7,251 nt of DNA from Actinomycetota bacterium (GTDB taxonomy: Bacteria; Actinomycetota; CADDZG01; WHSQ01), in contig JACDBF010000359.1 in assembly GCA_013695055.1 (NCBI GenBank), forward strand, positions 1 to 7,251, read 5' to 3'. Every line of letters begins with the position of its first letter. Position 1 is the first letter of the stretch. The translations under genes and the position numbers were made by a program. The notes under the pieces are model-generated. The model was not told the origin of the DNA. It saw nothing but the letters and a program-made list of their open reading frames with translations, and ran no database searches. Positions 1 to 5,757 of the stretch are shown in pieces.

Positions 1-120
1 CTCTTCGGCACCGAGCGCTACGCGCCCGCGGATCTCGTGGACGCGATCACCCGGTCGGAGGTTCGCTTGAGCCTCGGGTCACGACGGGCCGCCGAGGCTC
101 TCGACGCCTACTCCGCCTGA
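1..120 (+). CDS. 3' fragment of an unidentified plus-strand gene, convergent with trpE
   Basis: The first reading frame is open from the window edge and ends at TGA 118-120, giving the last 39 residues of a protein (starts LFGTERYAPADLVDAI, ends ALDAYSA). Third codon positions are G or C in 34 of 39 codons. This holds in the first 78 bases too, where no minus-strand gene competes, so the coding signal is not just a shadow of trpE. The minus strand of bases 1-78 shows no credible continuation of the his/trp operon. The fragment is probably a helical C-terminus rich in Ala, Arg and acidic residues. I do not recognise the family and assign no function. Its last 42 bases overlap the 3' end of trpE tail-to-tail. 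The rest of the gene lies outside the window. Confidence 0.55.
   Translation, partial: LFGTERYAPADLVDAITRSEVRLSLGSRRAAEALDAYSA
69..100. terminator. Possible bidirectional terminator hairpin at the convergent gene ends
   Basis: A perfect 9-bp inverted repeat, GAGCCTCGG (69-77) and CCGAGGCTC (92-100), encloses a 14-nt loop that contains the trpE stop codon (complement of 79-81). It lies inside the coding end of the plus-strand gene and at the end of trpE, where transcripts from both sides would finish. Neither strand has a T-run after the stem, so this is not a classical intrinsic terminator. U-less hairpins have been proposed in GC-rich actinobacteria. Such repeats also arise by chance in GC-rich DNA, so the call is tentative. 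Confidence 0.35.
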
Positions 121-1611
121 CAACGAGGGGGCTGCGGCAACAGCCCGGAGCAGGGCCTCGGCTTTCGCGCGCGTCTCCGCAGCCTCGGCCGAGCCCACCG
201 AGTCGGCCACCACGCCCGCTCCCGCCTGGACGTAGGCCCGGCCCCCGACGGCGACGATAGTCCTGATCGTGATGCACGTATCGAGGTTGCCGGCGAAGTC
301 GAAGTACCCGACAACCCCGCCGTAGGGCCCCCGCTTGGTGACCTCGAGGGCGTCGATGATCTCCATCGCCCGCACCTTGGGGGCGCCCGAGACCGTGCCC
401 GCGGGAAAGCACGCTCGCAGCGCGTCGAAGGCGCTGCATTGGGGGGCCAGGCGTCCGCTCACGTTCGACACGATGTGCATGACATGGGAGTACCGCTCGA
501 CGACCATGAGCTCGTCAACCTCGACCGTCCCCCAACGAGCCACCCGTCCCACGTCGTTGCGAGCGAGATCGACGAGCATCACGTGCTCGGCGCGTTCTTT
601 CGCGTCGCCGAGCAGGTCTTCCTCGAGCCTCCGGTCCTCTTCATCGGTTGCGCCGCGTGGCCGAGTGCCGGCGATGGGCCGGGCGATGACCTCACCTCCG
701 GTCACGCGCACGAGTGGCTCGGGCGAGGAGCCGGCGATCTCGAAGGCATCATGGTTCGAGCTCTCTTCGAAGCGCAAGAAGTACATGTAGGGGCTCGGGT
801 TCACGGTCCTGAGCACCCGGTAGGCATCGAAAGCGCGCGTGCCAAGGGGGACCTCGAAGCGGCGAGAGGGCACGACCTGAAAGATATCGCCCGCGTAGAT
901 GTGCTCGCGCGCGGTTTCGACCCAACCGGCGTAGTCCACGTCCGACACGGTGGCGGAGAGCTCCAGCGGCGACGCCAGGTTGGGGCTTGCCGAAGGAACG
1001 CTCAGCGGAGCGGCGAGCGTCTCGACGATCTCGTCACATCGTTGGCAGGCGTCATCGTAGGACCGGTCAAGGTCGTTTCCGATAGCGACGTTGGTGATCA
1101 CGAATGCTTTCTGAGTGAGGTGGTCGAGCGCCACGAGCGTGCGCGTCAACAACAGCGCGAGGTCGGGAATGCCCAGATCGTCCGGCGGCGCGACCGGAAG
1201 ACGCTCGAGCTCGCGCACGCAGTCGTAGCCTAGAAATCCCACCGCCCCTCCGTGCAGAGGTGGGAGCCCCTCGAGCCTGGGGGCGCGGCACGCGGCGAGC
1301 AGCCGTCCTACGTAGGCCAGGGGCGGCTCGTCCTCAAGGGGCGACACCGGGGGCCGGCCGGTGACCATGACTCTTTGGCCCGCCGCCTTCACCGACGCGA
1401 ACGAGTCGCCTCCCAGAAATGAATAACGCCCCCACCGTTCTCCGCCCTCGACGCTTTCCAACAGGAAGGCGTCCCCGAGGCTCCGTTCGAGACGAAGGAA
1501 CGCGGCGACCGGAGTCTGCACGTCGGCCAGCACCTCGCGCCAGACGGGCACGATGGAGTGACTGCGCGCGAGATGTGTGAAGCGCTCCCGGCCCGGTTGG
1601 TGCGCGCTCAC
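79..1611 (-). CDS. trpE: Anthranilate synthase component I
   Basis: TrpE makes anthranilate from chorismate using ammonia supplied by the glutaminase TrpG, the first committed step of tryptophan synthesis, in the cytoplasm. The 510-residue length is normal. The N-terminal regulatory domain carries LLES (50-53) followed by GRYSFLG (61-67), the element that binds feedback-inhibiting tryptophan, and NPSPYMYF (271-278) is also intact, so Trp inhibition is expected. The chorismate-binding core shows PIAGTRPRG (312-320), DLARNDVGRV (348-357), HIVSNVSG (379-386), PAGTVSGAPK (403-412) and VQAGAG (461-466). The conserved His-379 region marks it as TrpE rather than isochorismate synthase; PabB is the main alternative but fits the N-terminus less well. 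The GTG start (complement of 1609-1611) overlaps the hisI TGA by 4 nt and gives the expected family N-terminus (VPVWREVLAD near residue 21). No Shine-Dalgarno site is seen at normal spacing, so translational coupling is likely. The last roughly 18 residues are a Gly/Ser-rich tail. No trpG adjoins it. Confidence 0.96.
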   Translation of the reverse strand: MSAHQPGRERFTHLARSHSIVPVWREVLADVQTPVAAFLRLERSLGDAFLLESVEGGERWGRYSFLGGDSFASVKAAGQRVMVTGRPPVSPLEDEPPLAYVGRLLAACRAPRLEGLPPLHGGAVGFLGYDCVRELERLPVAPPDDLGIPDLALLLTRTLVALDHLTQKAFVITNVAIGNDLDRSYDDACQRCDEIVETLAAPLSVPSASPNLASPLELSATVSDVDYAGWVETAREHIYAGDIFQVVPSRRFEVPLGTRAFDAYRVLRTVNPSPYMYFLRFEESSNHDAFEIAGSSPEPLVRVTGGEVIARPIAGTRPRGATDEEDRRLEEDLLGDAKERAEHVMLVDLARNDVGRVARWGTVEVDELMVVERYSHVMHIVSNVSGRLAPQCSAFDALRACFPAGTVSGAPKVRAMEIIDALEVTKRGPYGGVVGYFDFAGNLDTCITIRTIVAVGGRAYVQAGAGVVADSVGSAEAAETRAKAEALLRAVAAAPSLSGGVGVESLGGPS

Positions 1612-1937
1612 CCCTCGGGCTCAAAGAGAGGATTATGAAAGCAGGACCGCTCGCCCGTGTGACAAGCCGGGCCACGCGCTTCGACCAGCATCAGGAGCGC
1701 GTCCGCGTCACAGTCGTAACGAACTTCGCGGACCGATTGCATGTTTCCGGAGGTTGCGCCCTTGTTCCAGTACTCCCCGCGAGAACGGCTCCAGAACCAC
1801 GTCGTCTTTGTCTCGAGCGTGCGCCGGACCGCCTCGGCGTCGACGTAAGCGAGCATGAGAACCTCTCCATTTGCGGCGTCTTGCACGATCGCGGGAGCAA
1901 GGCCGCGCTCGTCAAAGGTCAGAGACTCCGGGTCCAT
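1608..1937 (-). CDS. hisI: Phosphoribosyl-AMP cyclohydrolase (HisI, no HisE domain)
   Basis: HisI opens the adenine ring of phosphoribosyl-AMP to give ProFAR, the third step of histidine synthesis. The 109-residue protein is the cyclohydrolase domain alone. Visible signatures are GEVLMLAYVD (24-33), SRSRGEYWNKGATSGN (50-65) and the metal site: DCDAD (75-79) for Mg, plus Cys-76, Cys-92 and Cys-99 for the zinc shared across the dimer. The open frame extends upstream to 1988 inside the M24 gene. I chose ATG 1937-1935 because the residues before it are unlike HisI and because MDPESLTFDERGL matches the usual start. A GTG one codon earlier (1940-1938) is an alternative. The start lies 4 nt after the M24 stop, and the TGA overlaps the trpE GTG by 4 nt. 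The hisE pyrophosphohydrolase must be encoded elsewhere, as is usual in actinobacteria, where it pairs with hisG. Confidence 0.95.
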   Translation of the reverse strand: MDPESLTFDERGLAPAIVQDAANGEVLMLAYVDAEAVRRTLETKTTWFWSRSRGEYWNKGATSGNMQSVREVRYDCDADALLMLVEARGPACHTGERSCFHNPLFEPEG

Positions 1938-1941
1938 CACG

Positions 1942-3084
1942 CTACGGCTGCAGGTCGTAGGAAAACGGGTCGGTGAATCGCTCGACACCGTCGTCGGTCA
2001 CCACGACCGTGTCCTCGAGGCGCACTCCACCGATGCCTTCGAAGTAGAGGCCCGGCTCGACGGCCACCACTTCTCCGGCCATCAGCGGCATCGAACGCCT
2101 GCCCATAGCGGGCGGTTCGTGAACCTCGAGCCCCACGCCATGGCCGAGCCCGTGGCTGAATCCCTCGCGCAAGGGCGAATCGCCTTCGTGGCTGAGGTAA
2201 GTGGGGTATCCGTGCGATTCAAAGTACTCGGCGACCCGCCGGAACGCTCTGTCGTCGCCCGGCTTCATGCCCTCGAGCGCTGCATCGAGCGCCGCACGGC
2301 AATGCTCGTGTAGCGCGCTCAGCTCTTTCGAAGGGACGCCCGGTACGAAGGTTCTGGTCATGTCGGTGTAGACGCCGGTTCGCCGGTCGCGCGGGAAACA
2401 ATCGATGATGCACGAACGATCTGGGAGGATCGGCCCGAAGCCGAGGTCGTGCCCGTTCATACACGCGTCCCCCGATTGCACGAGAATCTCTTCGGACTCC
2501 GCTCCCAGGGCAACCAGTTGCGCGCTCATAGCCTCCCGGATCATCTCGGCGGTGAGGATCTCGCCTTCGAAACGCAGCGTGCCTTTGTCGGTCGGCTCGG
2601 CACCCCGCAACATATGTGCGGCCGTCAGCATCGCGGTCTCGGTTGCGCGCTGCGCTCTCTCGATTCCTTCGAGCTCCCAGGGAGCCTTGCGGCGCCGGCG
2701 TTCAGCCCATCCATCGGCGTCGACGTTCACCTCTATGCCGCGCGCGCGCAGATAGTCGCCCACGAGCAAGCCGAACGACGCGGGAACCGCGACCGAGGCG
2801 GTCCCTGCGCGCGTCAGAGCTCGCAGCACCATCTCGGCTTCGAGGTCATACAGGCTCATCGACTCGTCCTTGATCAGCTCGCCCCAGCCGAGTTCGTGCA
2901 CGGTCCAGATCTCATCGATCACGTCCTCGCGGGTCGCGAAGATGCTCTCCTCCAACGGACTGACAACGATGATTCGCCGGCCCTCGTGATCGAGGAAGGT
3001 GACGGGGTCGGCCACCACCTCGGCGATCTCGTGACGCATCTCGGGACTGTGCAGCGAGTCCCCGTGCAGCAGGTAGGTGGTCAT
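1942..3084 (-). CDS. M24-family (Xaa-Pro peptidase-like) metallopeptidase inside the his operon
   Basis: This is a 380-residue pita-bread-fold protein of peptidase family M24 (aminopeptidase P/prolidase branch). Residues 1 to about 130 look like a creatinase-type N-terminal domain, and about 140-380 form the catalytic domain. The five expected metal ligands are visible: Asp-228 and Asp-241 (IIDCFPRD through YTDMTRTF), His-315 in HGLGHGVGLEVH (311-322), Glu-343 in AVEPGLYFEG, and Glu-357 in GGVRLEDTVVV. It is therefore probably an active two-metal enzyme acting on an N-terminal Xaa-Pro or similar bond in the cytoplasm; no signal peptide or membrane segment is seen. Spacing between the two Asp ligands is 13 residues rather than the common 11, with a Phe-Pro-Arg insertion. 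The ATG (3084-3082) overlaps the hisF stop by 4 nt, and hisI starts 4 nt after its TAG. It has no known step in histidine synthesis. The exact substrate is unknown, and creatinase-like hydrolases share the fold. Confidence 0.9.
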   Translation of the reverse strand: MTTYLLHGDSLHSPEMRHEIAEVVADPVTFLDHEGRRIIVVSPLEESIFATREDVIDEIWTVHELGWGELIKDESMSLYDLEAEMVLRALTRAGTASVAVPASFGLLVGDYLRARGIEVNVDADGWAERRRRKAPWELEGIERAQRATETAMLTAAHMLRGAEPTDKGTLRFEGEILTAEMIREAMSAQLVALGAESEEILVQSGDACMNGHDLGFGPILPDRSCIIDCFPRDRRTGVYTDMTRTFVPGVPSKELSALHEHCRAALDAALEGMKPGDDRAFRRVAEYFESHGYPTYLSHEGDSPLREGFSHGLGHGVGLEVHEPPAMGRRSMPLMAGEVVAVEPGLYFEGIGGVRLEDTVVVTDDGVERFTDPFSYDLQP

Positions 3085-3857
3085 GGGGACGAGATCCTAA
3101 CTGGCAATCCCCGCGCGGCCAGCGCTCGCTTGGCAGCGGATATCGTGAAGACGTCGAAATGGAACACCGACGCGGCCAGGGCGGCCTGGGCTCCGCCCAT
3201 AGCCGGATCGACGGCGTCGGCGAGATGTTCCGGCGTGCCGGCTCCGCCGGATGCGATCACGGGGATTCGGACGATATCGGCAACGGCGCGCGTGAGTTCT
3301 ATGTCGTAGCCCATCGTTGTCCCGTCGGTATCCATGGACGTGAGGAGTATCTCGCCGGCCCCCAGCGCGGCGGCCCGCTCGGCCCATGCGCGCGCGTCAA
3401 GCTCGCAGCGAACGCGACCGCCTTTCAGATAGACGTCCCAGCCGTGGCCGTCTCCGGAACGGCGGGCGTCTATGGCGACGACCACCGCCTGGGCGCCGAA
3501 CTCTCCAGCGGCTTCTTGGATCAACTCCGGCCGTCTGACGGCCGCGGTGTTGACGGCGACCTTGTCCGCCCCGGATCTCAGCAGACGGCGCACGTCGGAC
3601 AAGCTTCGAGTGCCCCCACCGATGGTCAAGGGGATGAACACGGACTCCGCGGTGCGCGCGGCGACGTCGAGTATCAGGTCCCGGCCCTGACTCGAGGCGG
3701 TGATATCCAGGAACACCAGCTCGTCCGCGCCCTCGCGGTCGTAGCGTGCAGCAAGCTCTGAGGGATCGCCGGCATCTCTCAGGCCGGTGAATTGCACGCC
3801 TTTGACGACTCGCCCGCCGTCGACGTCGAGACAGGGGATGATCCGGTGAGCCAGCAC
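3081..3857 (-). CDS. hisF: Imidazole glycerol phosphate synthase, cyclase subunit
   Basis: HisF is the (beta/alpha)8 subunit that joins HisH-derived ammonia to PRFAR, yielding imidazole glycerol phosphate and AICAR. The 258-residue protein begins MLAHRIIPCLDVDGG, matching the family exactly and fixing the GTG start (3857-3855), 3 nt after the hisA stop. The catalytic acids Asp-11 and Asp-130 fall at the same numbers as in Thermotoga HisF. The ammonia-gate residues Arg-5, Glu-46 and Lys-99 are present, with Glu-169 corresponding to the fourth. Asp-98, at the HisH interface, is also kept. Phosphate-binding motifs are TIGGGTRS (78-85), ASGGAGTPEHL (202-212) and AALAASVFHF (225-234). The segment before the last motif (about 213-224, DAVDPAMGGAQA) is slightly longer than usual. 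No clear Shine-Dalgarno site precedes the start. Its TGA overlaps the M24 ATG by 4 nt. HisA is the related fold to exclude, and the motifs clearly separate them. Confidence 0.97.
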   Translation of the reverse strand: MLAHRIIPCLDVDGGRVVKGVQFTGLRDAGDPSELAARYDREGADELVFLDITASSQGRDLILDVAARTAESVFIPLTIGGGTRSLSDVRRLLRSGADKVAVNTAAVRRPELIQEAAGEFGAQAVVVAIDARRSGDGHGWDVYLKGGRVRCELDARAWAERAAALGAGEILLTSMDTDGTTMGYDIELTRAVADIVRIPVIASGGAGTPEHLADAVDPAMGGAQAALAASVFHFDVFTISAAKRALAARGLPVRISSP

Positions 3858-3860
3858 CGA

Positions 3861-4607
3861 TCAGATAGCGCGCGCGGCCACGTCGGCGGCGGCCACGGCA
3901 TCCGCCACCGAGAACTTCCCCTCGTAGATCGCCCGGCCCACCACCGCTCCCACGACGCCGTGCGAGCGCAATCCTGCGATGGCCCTCACGTCATCGAGAG
4001 TGCTGATGCCTCCCGAGGCAATCAGCGGCAAGCGCGTGGCGTTCGCGACCCGCAGCGCGCCGTGGATATCGGGGCCGGACATCGTCCCGTCCCGGGTGAC
4101 ATCCGTATACACGAACATCGACACGCCGGCCGCTTCAAACTCCGCGATCGCGTCGAGAACGGGCACGCCCGTACCCACCGTCCAGCCGTCGGACTCGAGC
4201 TTGCCCGAACGAGCATCGAGCGAGACAGCAATGCGCGTGCCGTAGCGGTCACAGGCCTTCTTCAGCGCCACCTTGTCGTGGAGCGCTACCGTGCCGAGCA
4301 CGGCGCGCTGTGCCCCGGCGGCGAGCACCTCTTCGACATCGTCGGCCGTTCGCAGTCCGCCGCCGGCCTGGACGGGGCAAGACGACCGGGCCACGGTCTC
4401 GAGCACGAGCTCTCGATTCTCGGAGACGCCGGTGCGCGCGCCGTCGAGGTCGACGATGTGCAGCCAGCGCGCTCCTGCCCGGCAGAAACCGAGCGCCACC
4501 TCGACCGGATCATCCGAATAGACCACCTCCGAGCCGAAGCGGCCTTGAAGGAGCCGCACGCAGCGACCTGCGGCGATGTCGACGGCCGGATACACGGTGA
4601 AGCTCAC
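3861..4607 (-). CDS. hisA: ProFAR isomerase (HisA)
   Basis: HisA carries out the Amadori rearrangement of ProFAR to PRFAR, the step before HisH/HisF. The 248-residue (beta/alpha)8 protein begins MSFTVYPAVDIAAG. Catalytic Asp-10 and Asp-131 (SLDAR) are present, with GGGLRTADD (82-90), YTDVTRDGTMSGPD (167-180) and ASGGISTLDD (197-206). The GTG start (4607-4605) overlaps the hisH TGA by 4 nt and has GAGG 8 nt upstream. An in-frame ATG at 4625-4623 would add six residues but lacks a Shine-Dalgarno site. The frame stays open further upstream to 5048, but that stretch lies in hisH and does not resemble HisA. Features such as VVYSDDPVEVA (28-38), DLDGARTG (53-60) and SDGW (139-142) look like monofunctional HisA. 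The Arg expected before the loop Gly-Trp in dual HisA/TrpF PriA proteins is Asp here. PriA activity is therefore not predicted, although paralogue calls from sequence alone are imperfect. Confidence 0.95.
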   Translation of the reverse strand: MSFTVYPAVDIAAGRCVRLLQGRFGSEVVYSDDPVEVALGFCRAGARWLHIVDLDGARTGVSENRELVLETVARSSCPVQAGGGLRTADDVEEVLAAGAQRAVLGTVALHDKVALKKACDRYGTRIAVSLDARSGKLESDGWTVGTGVPVLDAIAEFEAAGVSMFVYTDVTRDGTMSGPDIHGALRVANATRLPLIASGGISTLDDVRAIAGLRSHGVVGAVVGRAIYEGKFSVADAVAAADVAARAI

Positions 4608-5173
4608 GAGCCGCGCCTCAGCCATTCGCGCAGCAGGTCCAGGCCGGCCCCCGCACTCTTCTCGGGATGAAACTGCACCGCAAGCAGCGCCCCTTTCTCC
4701 ACGCGTGCGGCAAACCGCTCGCCGTGCTCGCACCAGCCGGTGACGACTGAATGATCGCGCGCGTGAACCGCGTAGGAATGATCGAAGTAGAAGTAGTCGT
4801 TCTCCACCGTGTTCCAGCCGATATGGGGAACCGTTACAGAATCCGGAAGGCGGGTGACCAATCCCGGCAGCACTCCTAGTCCCGGCGTGCCCGCGCCTTC
4901 TTCGCTGGATTCGAACAGCACTTGCATACCGAGGCAGATGCCCAGAAAAGGGCGATCGGCCGCGATCCAGTCCACCACCAGCCGACCGAGATCGCCATTC
5001 TGAAGCGAATCCATGCAGCGTCCGAAGATGCCTTGTCCGGGAACGCATAGGCCGTCGCTCGCCCGGGCCTCGGATGCTTCAGAGATCACGTAAGCGGTCG
5101 CGCCGGCCGCTTCCAACGCTTTGGCCACGCTTCTCAGGTTCCCCATGCCGTGATCGAGCACCGCGACCTTCAC
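4604..5173 (-). CDS. hisH: Imidazole glycerol phosphate synthase, glutaminase subunit
   Basis: HisH is the class I glutamine amidotransferase that hydrolyses glutamine and channels ammonia through HisF. The length of 189 residues is slightly short of the usual roughly 200. The triad is complete: Cys-80 in GICLGMQ (78-84), and His-169 and Glu-171 in QFHPEKS (167-173). PHIGWN (116-121) is the usual HisH interface motif. The oxyanion strand reads PGQG (45-48), where the well-studied family members have PGVG; see findings. The GTG start (5173-5171) overlaps the hisB TGA by 4 nt, is preceded by AAGGGAG, and gives the normal N-terminus MKVAVLDHGMGN. Its own TGA overlaps the hisA GTG. HisF lies one gene downstream, so both subunits come from the same transcript. 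TrpG/PabA-type amidotransferases are the nearest alternative, but motif spacing and context exclude them. Confidence 0.96.
   Translation of the reverse strand: MKVAVLDHGMGNLRSVAKALEAAGATAYVISEASEARASDGLCVPGQGIFGRCMDSLQNGDLGRLVVDWIAADRPFLGICLGMQVLFESSEEGAGTPGLGVLPGLVTRLPDSVTVPHIGWNTVENDYFYFDHSYAVHARDHSVVTGWCEHGERFAARVEKGALLAVQFHPEKSAGAGLDLLREWLRRGS
4616..4619 (-). promoter_or_regulatory. Ribosome binding site deciding the hisA start
   Basis: On the minus strand GAGG (complement of 4616-4619) ends 8 nt before GTG 4607-4605, within the 3' end of hisH. The competing in-frame ATG at 4625-4623 lies upstream of this site and has no such motif, which favours the GTG. The motif is only four bases, so the support is modest. 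Confidence 0.5.
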
Positions 5174-5757
5174 AACGCTCCCTTGGTCGAGGGTATGGCG
5201 CCGCCTGCGCGCTCATCGATGGACACCGCCTCGGCTAAGGCCCGCGCCACCGACTTGTAGACGGCTTCGGTGGCGTGGTGCGCATTTCGCCCTTCGAGCA
5301 AGCGAACGTGCAAGGTCAGGCCGGCCGAGCGGCACAGCGCCAGAAGGAACTCCTCGGTGAGCGACACCTCGTAGCTGCCGATCGTCTCGGCCGGGATGTC
5401 CGCTCTGTAGACGAGCAGCGAGCGACCCGAGACATCGAGGGACGAGCTCACCAGCGACTCATCCATCGGGACTAGGGCGTCTCCGTAGCGCCTGATGCCG
5501 GCCTTGTCGCCGAGCGCCAACGCGAGGGCTTCTCCCAGCGCGATTCCGACGTCCTCGACGGTGTGGTGCGAGTCGACTTCTAGGTCGCCGGTCGCGCGCA
5601 CATCGAGGCCGAGCCGGCCGTGGCGACCGAGCTGGTCGAGCATATGGTCAAAGAAGGCGACGCCCGTGTCGGTGCGCACTTCACCCCCGCCGAGATCGAT
5701 CGACACCACCACGCTGGTCTCGGAAGTAGCGCGTTCTCGCCGGGCGCTTCTAGTCAT
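5170..5757 (-). CDS. hisB: Imidazoleglycerol-phosphate dehydratase
   Basis: HisB dehydrates imidazole glycerol phosphate to imidazole acetol phosphate, using a two-manganese site in a 24-subunit assembly. The 195-residue protein is the dehydratase alone, with no N-terminal histidinol-phosphatase domain such as enterobacteria have, so the phosphatase must be elsewhere. Motifs are the family start RxERxTSETSV (near 7-16), FFDHMLDQLGRHG (35-47), DSHHTVEDVG (62-71; His-64, His-65, Glu-68), PMDES (97-101), NAHHATEA (158-165; His-160, His-161, Glu-164) and the C-terminal PSTKGAL (189-195). The ATG (5757-5755) lies within the end of hisC, an 8-nt overlap (ATGACTAG), and the TGA overlaps the hisH GTG by 4 nt. 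No strong Shine-Dalgarno site is visible, so coupling to hisC translation is likely. Confidence 0.97.
   Translation of the reverse strand: MTRSARRERATSETSVVVSIDLGGGEVRTDTGVAFFDHMLDQLGRHGRLGLDVRATGDLEVDSHHTVEDVGIALGEALALALGDKAGIRRYGDALVPMDESLVSSSLDVSGRSLLVYRADIPAETIGSYEVSLTEEFLLALCRSAGLTLHVRLLEGRNAHHATEAVYKSVARALAEAVSIDERAGGAIPSTKGAL
5178..5184 (-). promoter_or_regulatory. Ribosome binding site for hisH
   Basis: AAGGGAG (complement of 5178-5184) lies 4 nt before the hisH GTG at 5173-5171, inside the end of hisB. It is the best Shine-Dalgarno match noticed among the junctions examined here. It supports the GTG start, which also matches the HisH N-terminus. Confidence 0.55.

Noticed and set aside
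129..146. A 6-bp inverted repeat (GGGCTG/CAGCCC, 6-nt loop) just after the plus-strand stop as a terminator.
   Set aside because: The stem is short, no T-run follows, and it is inside the trpE coding sequence. The 9-bp repeat at 69-100 is the better candidate.
439..1233. A 264-codon open frame on the plus strand antisense to trpE.
   Set aside because: It lies wholly inside trpE, its product is His/Arg/Val-rich without recognisable motifs, and antisense open frames are expected in GC-rich genes.
1938..1988. A longer hisI start at 1988 adding 17 residues.
   Set aside because: The extension lies within the end of the M24 gene, does not resemble HisI, and the ATG 4 nt after the M24 stop gives a standard HisI length and N-terminus.
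2449..3309. A 286-codon plus-strand open frame antisense to the M24 gene and hisF.
   Set aside because: It crosses the junction of two well-supported minus-strand genes and has no family signature. It is best explained by GC-rich codon structure.
3861..4607. Calling hisA as dual-function priA because of the actinobacterial-style operon.
   Set aside because: The diagnostic Arg before the loop Gly-Trp is absent and the surrounding motifs match ordinary HisA.
3792..4670. A 292-codon plus-strand open frame antisense to hisA.
   Set aside because: It spans parts of three minus-strand genes, its translation is low-complexity and rich in His, Arg and Asp, and no promoter or ribosome site marks it.
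4608..5048. The hisA frame stays open upstream across most of hisH, giving a potential 395-residue protein.
   Set aside because: The added residues are Arg/Ser-rich, unlike any HisA extension, and lie in an alternate frame of a fully supported hisH. High GC makes such open frames common. The GTG with GAGG upstream is the natural start.
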